The position numbers were made by a program, and so were the translations under genes. A DNA stretch of 25,749 nt from an uncultured Clostridia bacterium. Its GTDB lineage: Bacteria > Bacillota_A > Clostridia > TANB77 > CAG-508. The stretch spans positions 1 to 25,749 of the forward strand of contig CALXXB010000014.1 in assembly GCA_944392525.1 (NCBI GenBank). The letters run 5' to 3'. The notes under the pieces were generated by a model that was not told where the DNA came from, did not search any database, and worked only from the letters and a program-made list of their open reading frames with translations. Within the stretch, counting starts at the first letter, position 1. Each line of letters opens with the position of its first letter. Below are positions 8,442 to 15,518 of the stretch, piece after piece.

Positions 8442-8466
8442 AAGACAAAGCTTCTTGCTTTGTCTT
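8442..8466. terminator. Bidirectional terminator between convergent genes
   Basis: A perfect 10-bp stem (AAGACAAAGC / GCTTTGTCTT) with loop TTCTT and A/T tracts on both sides separates the Lon-like gene from the DUF4363 gene, whose stop codon begins at 8467. Confidence 0.85.
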
Positions 8467-8871
8467 TTAAAATATATTTTTTAAATTAAACGCATATTTT
8501 TCTTGTATATGTCTTAATACAAATACACTTTCATCTAATTCTTTTATTGCATCTGCATATTCTTTTGTTTGAACAAAACTATTTAATGCTGTTAAATTAT
8601 TCTCCACTTTTTCCAATTCATTATGTTCGATATAATATGCAAGTTTATCATGCCTTGATTCCCAATTTTCTTTTATTTTACCTATCTCCTCTAGTATTTT
8701 CTCATTTAACTCTTTTTCATTGCTATCAAGTTCATTCTTTAAATCTGTCTTTAGTGTTTCTAATCTGTTTGATAAAGTTTCTACTGATTCCTTTGTATAT
8801 TTTTGTGTTATTATATTACCTACACTAATAGTAATTACAATAATTATACAAATTATCGTCTCCTTTTTCAT
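8467..8871 (-). CDS. DUF4363 family membrane-anchored protein
   Basis: This 134-aa protein has an N-terminal hydrophobic segment (residues 4-22, IICIIIVITISVGNII) that is probably an uncleaved signal anchor. An extracytoplasmic helical domain follows, with the pattern WESRHDKLAYYIEHNELEKVENNL and a C-terminal FNLKNIF, typical of DUF4363. It is the second gene of an ATGA-overlapping pair with a DUF421 protein, a pairing seen repeatedly in Clostridia. That suggests the two act together at the membrane, but the function is not established. No cysteine for lipid attachment is visible in the signal region. Confidence 0.85.
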   Translation of the reverse strand: MKKETIICIIIVITISVGNIITQKYTKESVETLSNRLETLKTDLKNELDSNEKELNEKILEEIGKIKENWESRHDKLAYYIEHNELEKVENNLTALNSFVQTKEYADAIKELDESVFVLRHIQEKYAFNLKNIF

Positions 8872-9545
8872 ACACTCTTCTCCTTTTTTTGACAGAATAT
8901 TTGTCCTTTTCCATCAAATGTAACAACTAAAGCCTCTTCTGGTTTCATATTAAATTTTTCTACTTGTTTTTTTAACCAATTATAATCTTTTCCTATTGCC
9001 TTTAAATTTTCTTTCATAACTTTTCCATCTACAACTAAGTCATATGGTATTCCTTCATATTCAGGCATAATATTAAAGTCTTGAGGAATTGTGTTTCTTT
9101 TATCTGGTTTCTGTATAACAGTTACTTGTCCACTTGTTTCTAATATTGCATATTCTACATCTCCTAAATTAATTACATTGTTTCCTCTTAATCTTTCTTC
9201 TAATTCATTAATTGTAAATCTTTCTTTTCTCAAATTTTTTTCATTAATTTTCCCTCGATATATTAAAATACTAGGTCTCCCACAAATAATTTCCCTTGCT
9301 CTTGAACTTTTTAGGTTTATCATTGAAATAAGCAAGTGCATAATCAAAAGTCCTAGTATTGGTATTATTCCATTAAATATAGGCGTTCCTGGATCAGTCA
9401 TAGGAATTGATGCTAAATCTGCTATCATGATAGAAATTGCAAGTTCAAATGGTTGAAGTTGCCCTATTTCTCTTTTTCCCATCAATCTCATAACTACTAG
9501 AACTATAATATATAAAACAATTGACCTAAAAAAAGTAATTAACAT
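8868..9545 (-). CDS. DUF421 / YetF-like membrane protein
   Basis: This 225-aa protein has three predicted transmembrane segments in the first ~80 residues, with the family signature RLMGKREIGQLQPFELAISI and the loop MTDPGTP. A soluble YetF domain follows, containing GRPSILIYRGKI, the helix FTINELEERLRGNNV and the strand DVEYAILETSGQVTVI. It ends with a second strand-rich repeat (PYDLVVDGKV). The stop TGA overlaps the ATG of the DUF4363 gene (ATGA), so translation is probably coupled. The start has only a weak ribosome-binding site (GTTGGTG), but the N-terminus matches relatives. YetF-type proteins have been linked to spores and envelope in Bacillus; the role here is unknown. Confidence 0.9.
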   Translation of the reverse strand: MLITFFRSIVLYIIVLVVMRLMGKREIGQLQPFELAISIMIADLASIPMTDPGTPIFNGIIPILGLLIMHLLISMINLKSSRAREIICGRPSILIYRGKINEKNLRKERFTINELEERLRGNNVINLGDVEYAILETSGQVTVIQKPDKRNTIPQDFNIMPEYEGIPYDLVVDGKVMKENLKAIGKDYNWLKKQVEKFNMKPEEALVVTFDGKGQIFCQKKEKSV

Positions 9546-9707
9546 TAAATATACACCAACTTTTAAATTTTATTTTTATTATTTTTAACAAATTTTTACT
9601 CTTCTATACAATATTTTTTAGTATAAATTAATTATTTTTGTGAATAATAAAATTAGAACCTTAAAAATTTTACATTACGAATTTAATAACTAAGGAGGTT
9701 ATTTAAA

Positions 9708-10082
9708 ATGTCAGAAGTCGATACAAATCGTACTCAAAGTGGAACTTCTACTGCTTGGCAAATAATTGGTAGATTAGTTGCTTCAGCTGTAGTTTTGGCA
9801 ATCACTGCATTTTTTACACCAAATTTTACTATTAATAATATTTGGACATTAGCAATAGCTGCTGTAGTTTTAACAGTAATTGATTATTTAGTAGTCAAAT
9901 TTACTGGTTTACATGCAAGTCCATTTGGAAAAGGTTTTGTTGGTTTTGCGTTAGCAGCTATTACTTTATATGCTATCCAATTTTTCGTAGCTGGTTACTC
10001 TATTTCTTGGGTTGCTGCTATAATTGGTGCATTAATCTATGGTGTAGTTGATTACTTTATCCCTGGAAATCAACAAATGTAG
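9708..10082 (+). CDS. Small four-TM membrane protein (holin superfamily IV / DUF2512-like)
   Basis: This 124-aa protein has about 20 polar residues and then four hydrophobic segments (roughly 22-40, 45-65, 75-92 and 95-116) ending in YGVVDYFIPG. The layout resembles chromosomal 'phage holin family' or DUF2512 proteins of Clostridia and Bacilli, which lie outside prophages and have no demonstrated lysis role. No lysin or phage gene is nearby, so lysis is unlikely. AAGGAGG at ideal spacing fixes the ATG. The gene stands alone, divergent from the DUF421 pair and followed by a strong terminator. I found no clear sigma-A promoter in the 160 bases upstream, so another sigma factor is possible. Confidence 0.7.
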   Translation: MSEVDTNRTQSGTSTAWQIIGRLVASAVVLAITAFFTPNFTINNIWTLAIAAVVLTVIDYLVVKFTGLHASPFGKGFVGFALAAITLYAIQFFVAGYSISWVAAIIGALIYGVVDYFIPGNQQM

Positions 10083-10089
10083 GAAAAAA

Positions 10090-10118
10090 ACAGGTTAAGG
10101 AAGATATCCTTAACCTGT
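10090..10118. terminator. Bidirectional terminator
   Basis: A perfect 12-bp stem (ACAGGTTAAGGA / TCCTTAACCTGT) with loop AGATA, an A-run before and TTCTTCTATATTTTTT after, lies between the four-TM gene and the convergent beta-helix gene ending at 10123. Confidence 0.88.
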
Positions 10119-10122
10119 TCTT

Positions 10123-10788
10123 CTATATTTTTTCTACTATTTCATTTTTATTTTTGTAAATACTTCTTGCAGGTATTACACCTCTTACACATGATAATGG
10201 ATAAATATTAGTATTTCTTCCGATTATAGAACCCGGATTTAATACACTATTACATCCAACTTCTACTTCATCACCTAACATTGCACCAAATTTCTTTAAA
10301 CCTGTTTCTATTTGCTCTATTCCTTTTTTTACAACTACAAGTTTTTTATCTGATTTGACATTAGAAGTAATTGAACCTGCTCCCATATGAGCTTTGTAGC
10401 CTAATATTGAATCTCCTACATAATTATAATGTGGTACTTGTACTTTATTAAATAAAATAACATTTTTTAGTTCTGTTGAATTTCCAACAACTGCTCCATT
10501 TCCTACAATTACTTTTCCTCTAATAAAGGCACAATGTCTTACTTCTGCATCTTCTCCAATAATTGCAGGTCCATTAATGTATGCTGTAGGATATATTTTT
10601 GCTGATTTTGCAACCCAAATATTTTCTCCTCTTTTTTCATATTTATTTGGATCTAATTTATTTCCAAGCTCAATTATAAACTCTTCTATTTTAGGTAATG
10701 CCTCCCATGGATATGTAACACTTTCTAATAATTCTTTTGCTATTGTTTCATCTAAATTATATAGATTTTCAATTTTACATTCTTCCAT
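10123..10788 (-). CDS. Left-handed beta-helix protein related to the GlmU acetyltransferase domain
   Basis: This 221-aa protein has an N-terminal helical part (residues 1-55) and then hexapeptide repeats forming a left-handed beta-helix (~60-205). The segment VPHYNYVGDSILGYKAHMGA resembles the GlmU acetyltransferase active site (xxGHLTYLGDAEIGxxxNxGAGTIT), including the catalytic His. GDEVEVGCNSVLNPGSIIG also follows the GlmU pattern. It is often labelled 'UDP-N-acetylglucosamine pyrophosphorylase', but no nucleotidyltransferase domain is present, so an acetyltransferase role is more plausible. It lies 18 bases behind a UDPGP-family nucleotidyltransferase gene, and AGAGGAGA precedes its ATG. 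Acetylation of glucosamine-1-phosphate is inferred; the substrate could differ. Confidence 0.8.
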   Translation of the reverse strand: MEECKIENLYNLDETIAKELLESVTYPWEALPKIEEFIIELGNKLDPNKYEKRGENIWVAKSAKIYPTAYINGPAIIGEDAEVRHCAFIRGKVIVGNGAVVGNSTELKNVILFNKVQVPHYNYVGDSILGYKAHMGAGSITSNVKSDKKLVVVKKGIEQIETGLKKFGAMLGDEVEVGCNSVLNPGSIIGRNTNIYPLSCVRGVIPARSIYKNKNEIVEKI

Positions 10789-10806
10789 ACTATTATCTCC
10801 TCTTAA

Positions 10807-12060
10807 TTATTTTTTATTTTGTCTGTTCCAGTATTTTTCATATAGCTCTTTTGCTGTCTTTGGACTATCTACACCTTCTCTATTTTTTACAGGTGCAAAA
10901 TCGTCTTCTCTTTTACCTCTCAATATTGCTATATCATCAAAGAACTCAAAAGCATCAAAAATAAAAGATTCAAATTTATAAGAATTTGGTTCTGATGGAA
11001 CAACTTCTTTTCCATCTTCGTCTATATATGAATTCTTTTTGAAAGCACTGTGATACATAAGAGTCTCTTTACTTGCTTTTTCAATTGCATCAATAGTATA
11101 TAAATGGCATATAATATTTGTTTCTCCAAATTTTAATTCTCCGTTTTCATCTAACTCTTCTGCCATTTTTTCAGGAAGTTCTGTATATTCAATAACTTTT
11201 GGATGACCATTCATCTTACAAAATACTCCAACTTTTTCATGTGGATTAGCTTTTACAACTGATTTTGAAGCAATTTGCGCACCTTTATCTATTGCCATTC
11301 CTAGTAAAGTTACATCTGCCATTTTTAGTAGAACGTTATCTACTCCACCTATAAATATCCATTTAATTCCTTTATTTTTCATATCTGCTAAGCATCCACT
11401 TGCTCTTAATGATGAATATGTTCCACCATTTCCATCTGATGCCTCTTTTATTTTCATATCTTTGCTAATTAATAATTTTCCTTTAGTATCAACTAGAGGA
11501 AGTTCACTTTGAGTAAATATAGTTACCGCTTCTTTAGGATATCCAAAATAGTTGTGCTTCTCTAAAAAATCTACAGTTGCTTGGTTATTCTCTTTACTTG
11601 TCATTATGTACCAAGGAATAACTGTACCATATTTTTTATTTGCTTCTTCAAGATTATCTTTTAATATTTCAAATAAGTATTTTCCTTTTCCATAAACATC
11701 TAATTTAAATGTTCCTTTAGGTCCATTATGTCCAAGCCTTGTTCCCTGTCCTCCTGCCATTGTTACAACTGCATATTTCCCACTTCTTATAACTTCTTCA
11801 CCTAATTTATCAAACTTTTCTTTTTGTTCGTTTGATAGCTTAGCTTTATCTAAATAATCGATAGATTCTATTTTATTTTCTTTTATTTCAATTTTCTTTT
11901 TTGTATTATCATACAATTCCATTATTTGTTCAAAATCTATTCTATTTATTTGTTCTATTAATTCTTGTTTTTTTACTTCATCCAATTTTTTTAATAAATT
12001 TATAATATGATTTTGATTATAACTCTTAAGTAGGTCTATTGCCTCTTGCTCTTTATCCAT
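10807..12060 (-). CDS. UDPGP-family nucleotidyltransferase (UDP-HexNAc pyrophosphorylase, UAP type)
   Basis: This 417-aa enzyme is of the UDPGP type 1 family, otherwise typical of eukaryotic UDP-GlcNAc/UDP-GalNAc pyrophosphorylases, and should make UDP-sugar and pyrophosphate from UTP and a sugar-1-phosphate. The nucleotide loop MAGGQGTRLGHNGPKG is at residues 101-116. PWYIMTSKENN, GNGGTYSSL, FIGGVDNVL and the substrate-side FETNxI-like GETNIICHLY follow. Residues 1-95 are a charged helical domain. It is the first gene of an operon with a GlmU-like beta-helix protein, as if the two halves of GlmU were supplied by different folds. Its own promoter lies at 12120-12148. Class is firm; GlcNAc-1-P as substrate is inferred. 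Confidence 0.9.
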   Translation of the reverse strand: MDKEQEAIDLLKSYNQNHIINLLKKLDEVKKQELIEQINRIDFEQIMELYDNTKKKIEIKENKIESIDYLDKAKLSNEQKEKFDKLGEEVIRSGKYAVVTMAGGQGTRLGHNGPKGTFKLDVYGKGKYLFEILKDNLEEANKKYGTVIPWYIMTSKENNQATVDFLEKHNYFGYPKEAVTIFTQSELPLVDTKGKLLISKDMKIKEASDGNGGTYSSLRASGCLADMKNKGIKWIFIGGVDNVLLKMADVTLLGMAIDKGAQIASKSVVKANPHEKVGVFCKMNGHPKVIEYTELPEKMAEELDENGELKFGETNIICHLYTIDAIEKASKETLMYHSAFKKNSYIDEDGKEVVPSEPNSYKFESFIFDAFEFFDDIAILRGKREDDFAPVKNREGVDSPKTAKELYEKYWNRQNKK

Positions 12061-12119
12061 ATTAATTCCATCCCTTCATATATATTAATATATTATATGA
12101 TACTCCCCTTAATATTGCC

Positions 12120-12148
12120 ATTCTATCATAATTACTTGCATTTATCAA
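12120..12148 (-). promoter_or_regulatory. Sigma-A promoter of the UAP / beta-helix operon
   Basis: Minus strand TTGATA (12148-12143), 17-base spacer, TAGAAT (12125-12120), preceded by TGA as an extended -10. It lies 60 bases before the start codon at 12060. Confidence 0.72.
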
Positions 12149-12165
12149 GTTTTTTCGAAAACTTG
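12146..12165. repeat. Inverted repeat between divergent promoters
   Basis: CAAGTTTT (12146-12153) and AAAACTTG (12158-12165) are perfect arms around TTCG. The left arm overlaps the -35 of the UAP promoter and the right arm touches the candidate sigma-E -35 of spoIVA. It could be an operator for either gene; no regulator is suggested by the sequence. Confidence 0.45.
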
Positions 12166-12194
12166 TCATATTTGGAATTTATCTCCAATATATA
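12165..12194 (+). promoter_or_regulatory. Candidate sigma-E promoter of spoIVA
   Basis: GTCATATT (12165-12172) equals the sigma-E -35 consensus. About 14 bases later AATATATA (12187-12194) is a weak -10 match to CATAcAnT. spoIVA is a mother-cell sigma-E gene in Bacillus and Clostridium, which supports the call. The distance to the ATG is about 65 bases. Confidence 0.45.
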
Positions 12195-12257
12195 TTAACT
12201 AAAAGTATTTAAAGTAGTACAAACATTTTCTTTAAAAGAAATCAAAGGAGGTATATA

Positions 12258-13736
12258 ATGGAAAATACAAGATTATATCAAGATATTGCCAAAAGAACTG
12301 ATGGTGATATTTATGTAGGAGTTGTTGGCCCTGTTAGAACTGGTAAATCTACTTTTATTAAAAAATTTATGGATTTACTTGTTATTCCTAACATAGATAA
12401 TGAATACAAAAAAGAAAGAGCAAAAGATGAGCTTCCACAAAGTGCTGGTGGAAAAACTATAATGACTACAGAACCCAAATTTGTTCCAAATGAGGCAATC
12501 GAAATCACTTTAGACAATAATTTAAAATTCAAAACACGTTTAGTAGACTGTGTTGGCTACTTAGTTGATAACGCTATTGGCTATCTAGAAGATGATATGC
12601 CAAGAATGGTTAAAACCCCTTGGTCTGATGAAGAAATACCTTTTGAAACAGCAGCAGAAATCGGAACTAAAAAGGTTATTGAAGAACATTCTACTATTGG
12701 TATTCTAGTTACAACAGATGGAACTATAACAGATATTCCAAGAGAAGATTATATTAAAGCGGAAGAACGAGTTGTATCAGAATTAAAAGCTTTAAATAAA
12801 CCTTTTATTATTTTGTTAAATTCTGCAGAACCAAATTCTACATATACAAGAGAATTAGCTGATAACTTAAGTGACAAATATAATACAACTGTTATGCCTA
12901 TTAACTGTGAATATTTGAGCATTGAAGATATTAATAATATGTTTTCTTCTGTACTATATGAATTTCCTACTGACCAAATTAGAATTAAATTTCCTAAATG
13001 GATGGATGGTTTAGATTTATCTCATCCATTAAAATCTGAATTATTTAAAGAAATTAAAGATGCTTTTGAGAATGTAAATGTTTTAAAAGATGTATCTGTT
13101 TGCGCTAATAAGATAAAACAAACAGATATAATTTCAAATACAACAATTACTGATATGCAACTAGGCTCTGGCAATGTTACTATTGAAATTACTTTGAAAG
13201 ATGAATTATTCTATAATGTCTTAACAGAAATTACCGGAGTTACTGTTACTAATGAAGGAGATTTATTTAGAATAATTTCAGAACTATCTTGCACAAAGAA
13301 GAAATATGATAAAATTTCTTATGCTTTAGATGAAGTTGAACGTAAAGGATACGGAATTGTTACTCCTTCTATTGATGACCTAGTACTTGAAGAACCTGAA
13401 ATGGTAAAACAGGGTTCTAGATTTGGTGTTAAACTAAAAGCTACTGCTCCATCTCTTCACATTATAAAGACTAATGTAAAAACTGAAGTTTCTCCAATTG
13501 TGGGGTCTGAAAAACAATCAGAAGAACTTGTTAATTACTTACTTTCTGGTTTTGAAAACGACCCTAAAAAGATTTGGGATTCTAATATTTTTGGTAGAAG
13601 TTTACATGAACTTGTTAATGAAGGTCTACAAGCAAAGCTTGCTAAGATGCCTGAAGATGCTCAAGTAAAATTACAAGAAACATTAGAAAGAATTGTAAAT
13701 GAAGGAAGTGGCGGGCTTATTTGTATTATTCTTTAA
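12258..13736 (+). CDS. spoIVA: Stage IV sporulation protein A (SpoIVA)
   Basis: SpoIVA is the mother-cell ATPase that polymerises on the forespore surface, forms the coat basement layer and is needed for cortex assembly. At 492 aa the length equals that of B. subtilis SpoIVA. The N-terminal GTPase-like domain has Walker A GPVRTGKS (residues 24-31), the signature KTIMTTEPKFVPNEA (~66-80) and Walker B LVDCVGY. A middle domain and the highly conserved C-terminus GSGGLICIIL, which contacts the membrane anchor in Bacillus, are intact. AAAGGAGGT lies just before the ATG. A sigma-E-like -35 lies upstream. It stands alone, divergent from the UAP operon, and its stop codon is 8 bases before a palindromic repeat that may act as terminator. 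Confidence 0.97.
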   Translation: MENTRLYQDIAKRTDGDIYVGVVGPVRTGKSTFIKKFMDLLVIPNIDNEYKKERAKDELPQSAGGKTIMTTEPKFVPNEAIEITLDNNLKFKTRLVDCVGYLVDNAIGYLEDDMPRMVKTPWSDEEIPFETAAEIGTKKVIEEHSTIGILVTTDGTITDIPREDYIKAEERVVSELKALNKPFIILLNSAEPNSTYTRELADNLSDKYNTTVMPINCEYLSIEDINNMFSSVLYEFPTDQIRIKFPKWMDGLDLSHPLKSELFKEIKDAFENVNVLKDVSVCANKIKQTDIISNTTITDMQLGSGNVTIEITLKDELFYNVLTEITGVTVTNEGDLFRIISELSCTKKKYDKISYALDEVERKGYGIVTPSIDDLVLEEPEMVKQGSRFGVKLKATAPSLHIIKTNVKTEVSPIVGSEKQSEELVNYLLSGFENDPKKIWDSNIFGRSLHELVNEGLQAKLAKMPEDAQVKLQETLERIVNEGSGGLICIIL

Positions 13737-13744
13737 AATAGATT

Positions 13745-13769
13745 TTAAGGTTCCAATATGGAACCTTAA
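13745..13769. repeat. Palindrome P1 (ORF6N-type), possible spoIVA terminator
   Basis: Perfect 10-bp arms TTAAGGTTCC and GGAACCTTAA flank AATAT. On the minus strand it reads LRFHIGTLK, in register with the ORF6N segment of the other three palindromes. It lies 8 bases past the spoIVA stop and may have been co-opted as a terminator, though the following T-tract is poor. Confidence 0.75.
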
Positions 13770-13804
13770 TTCATTATATTATTTACTATTTTCTTTTTTG
13801 AACT

Positions 13805-13821
13805 GGTCGCAATTTGCGACC
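13805..13821. repeat. Palindrome P2 (ORF6N-type)
   Basis: GGTCGCAA and TTGCGACC are perfect 8-bp arms around one T. Minus-strand reading from the TTAAGG side gives LRSQIATSS, the same peptide position as P1, P3 and P4. No longer ORF surrounds it. Confidence 0.75.
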
Positions 13822-13865
13822 TTAAAAATTTATTATTTTATGCAACAAACTTATTTATGATTTCT

Positions 13866-13943
13866 TTATCCTCTCCTATTTTTTAAGGTGAAATTTTTGC
13901 ACCTTAAACATTTATATTCTTCTTTTCTTAATCTTTCCAATCT
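13866..13943 (-). pseudogene. Fragment of an ORF6N-domain gene, containing palindrome P3
   Basis: The minus-strand frame from 13943 to a stop at 13866-13868 reads RLERLRKEEYKCLRCKNFT and then LKNRRG. It aligns without gaps to the neighbouring larger relic over KEEY..L[KR]....T...R.G. The aligned codons span a palindrome: TTAAGGTG (13883-13890) and CACCTTAA (13900-13907), nine-base loop. It begins 9 bases after the stop of the larger relic and has no start codon or ribosome-binding site of its own. It is either a second decayed copy or a duplicated internal piece. Confidence 0.6.
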
Positions 13944-13952
13944 TTATGTATT

Positions 13953-14174
13953 TTATGATATAAGTTTTATCATTTCTATAAATATTTCCGCTATTTTTAT
14001 GCTAATTTCAATAGAAATTTTACTTTTTAATAATCCGGAAATCATAAGATTCCTTTCTCTGTAAAAAACATATGGTAGTTTTTGTTTCCCACATCGTATA
14101 TTTGAAGTCACAAATTGCGACTTTAGATTATTATATTCTTCTTTAATTAATTGAAAACAAAACTCTATTGGAAA
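13953..14174 (-). pseudogene. Decayed ORF6N-domain (phage antirepressor-like) gene remnant
   Basis: The minus-strand frame runs 73 codons without start: FPIEFCFQLIKEEYNNLKS, then QFVTSNIRCGKQKLPYVF, then a damaged stretch and ISGLLKSKISIEISIKIAEI ending EMIKLIS. It matches the core of ORF6N-domain proteins as I know them (FPExFxFQLTxEEYxxLRSQ...GGxxxLPYVFTEQGVAML...KSxIAIxxSIxIMxAFVxM). The TEQGVAM part is replaced by YRERNLM, an in-frame TAA lies three codons upstream of FPIEF, and the C-terminal domain is missing. ORF6N proteins occur in phages and mobile regions and are thought to bind DNA. Palindrome P4 sits inside the LKSQFVT codons. No phage genes surround it, so this is a relic. Confidence 0.72.
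14105..14123. repeat. Palindrome P4 inside the ORF6N relic
   Basis: AAGTCACAA and TTGCGACTT form arms with one mismatch around a single A. It encodes KSQFVT on the minus strand and is the degenerate member of the four-palindrome set. Confidence 0.6.
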
Positions 14175-14198
14175 ACTTACACTTTAAATTTTTATTTG

Positions 14199-14235
14199 AA
14201 AAAACAGCCCTCTCAATTAGCTTGAGAATGAGCTG
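14199..14235 (-). terminator. Terminator overlapping the end of the transglutaminase-like gene
   Basis: On the minus strand a stem made of CAGC/GCTG outside and TCTCAA/TTGAGA inside (loop GCTAA) is followed directly by TTTTTT (14204-14199). The stop codon lies within the hairpin loop. Confidence 0.8.
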
Positions 14236-15353
14236 CTACTTAAACTTGGATATGAAAACTCTTTTCCTCCTGGAGTAAACTGTCCGCTAGGTGTGTGATC
14301 AGAATAGAACTCACTTGAGCCTTTTAAGAAATATTTATATTTTGAACTTTGACTTATAGTTCCCCCTCCTACAACAACTGGATCATCCCATGTAGAGTCA
14401 ACTGCATACCAAGTACCTTGTAATTGGACATAATTCCAAGCATGTCTTTCTGTTTCTCCCCTTGAATTAGTACCTGTTCCAATTACTAATACACAAGGAA
14501 TACCCATTTCATCTAAAATATATTTAAAAGACCTTGCATAACCTTCACAAACAGCAACTTTATTTACTAAAGCACCATATACATCATAAATATTATTTCT
14601 AGAAATTGTTGTATCATATTCCATACTATCTACTAAATAATCATGTACCATTTTTATATCTTCATATGTATTTCCAGTTCTTCTAGATACTATACTATTT
14701 TTCACTTGTTCTACTTGACTAATTGCACTTTCTACCTGTGCTTGGCTTGAAAATTCATCTGTAAAATAATTATTCTCATTTCCGTTATTTATATAAACAT
14801 TGTATGAAACTCCACTAGAAGATGTAATTGTCTCTATATTTAAATACATTTTATTAGGACTTAAATAAAATATACCAGGATTATCATATGTATATGCTTC
14901 TATTGCAGATTGATAATAATCACCTAACTCATCTTGTCCATTTGAGGTATTTAAGATATCAGAAAAACTATTTCCTAATTCTATTCTATATGTTCCTGAT
15001 TTCATATTTTCTTTATTACTTTCTAAAGCTTTATATATAGTCTTAGAAGGCTCTTCTAATTGATTATAGAAATATTTATCAACAGTTACACTACTATAAT
15101 CCACATTTGTATTATTATTACTTCCACTTTGTAAATCATTTAATGGATTATTTTCAACCACTTGTGGAGTCTTAATTGTTTCTGTATCTACTGTGTTTTC
15201 AGTACTTGCATAATTTCCCACAAAATTTTCGGGTTCAGTAGCTGTTTCTATTCCAGAAATTTCTTGGTAAAATATTATACCTAGTAATATTAAAGCACAT
15301 ATAATCAATATTATTACAATTGACATTACAAAACTAGCTAATCTACTTTTCAT
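14217..15353 (-). CDS. Membrane-anchored transglutaminase-like domain protein
   Basis: This 378-aa protein has an N-terminal transmembrane anchor (residues ~8-29), a Ser/Asn/Thr-rich extracytoplasmic linker (~35-95), an unassigned domain (~95-215), and a C-terminal transglutaminase-like core. The catalytic triad is visible: Cys269 in VAVCEGYARSFKYIL, His304 in ETERHAWNYVQL and Asp319 in WYAVDSTWDDP. Such secreted proteins are common in Clostridia and are taken to be cell-surface proteases or cross-linkers. The C-terminus is a Ser-rich tail. It is transcribed divergently from the germinant-receptor operon, and a spore or envelope role is possible but unsupported. The start is fixed by TAGGAG and the hydrophobic N-terminus. 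Confidence 0.88.
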   Translation of the reverse strand: MKSRLASFVMSIVIILIICALILLGIIFYQEISGIETATEPENFVGNYASTENTVDTETIKTPQVVENNPLNDLQSGSNNNTNVDYSSVTVDKYFYNQLEEPSKTIYKALESNKENMKSGTYRIELGNSFSDILNTSNGQDELGDYYQSAIEAYTYDNPGIFYLSPNKMYLNIETITSSSGVSYNVYINNGNENNYFTDEFSSQAQVESAISQVEQVKNSIVSRRTGNTYEDIKMVHDYLVDSMEYDTTISRNNIYDVYGALVNKVAVCEGYARSFKYILDEMGIPCVLVIGTGTNSRGETERHAWNYVQLQGTWYAVDSTWDDPVVVGGGTISQSSKYKYFLKGSSEFYSDHTPSGQFTPGGKEFSYPSLSSSSFSS

Positions 15354-15387
15354 ATTTTTCTCCTACGTTTTTTATACTTACTCATTT

Positions 15388-15396
15388 ATTATAACA
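15388..15396 (-). promoter_or_regulatory. Extended -10 promoter of the transglutaminase-like gene
   Basis: Minus strand TGTTATAAT (TG, one base, then perfect TATAAT) lies 35 bases before the ATG at 15353. No good -35 is present, as is tolerated in extended -10 promoters. Confidence 0.5.
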
Positions 15397-15518
15397 TTTT
15401 TTTGCGTTTAAAACTAGTATATTTTTTATATTTTCTAGTTATAATATTAAAAATGTTGATATTTACATTATTATAGACATTTTACAAATAAAGGTAAAAA
15501 ATTTTAGGAGTAATTATT

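Noticed and set aside
9708..10082. Phage holin with a lysis role
   Set aside because: No lysin, tail or other phage genes nearby; chromosomal proteins of this shape are common outside prophages.
13745..14123. CRISPR-like array of four repeats
   Set aside because: Spacing is irregular (tens to about 200 bases), repeat sequences differ in the stem, and no cas gene is present; the ORF6N reading explains them better.
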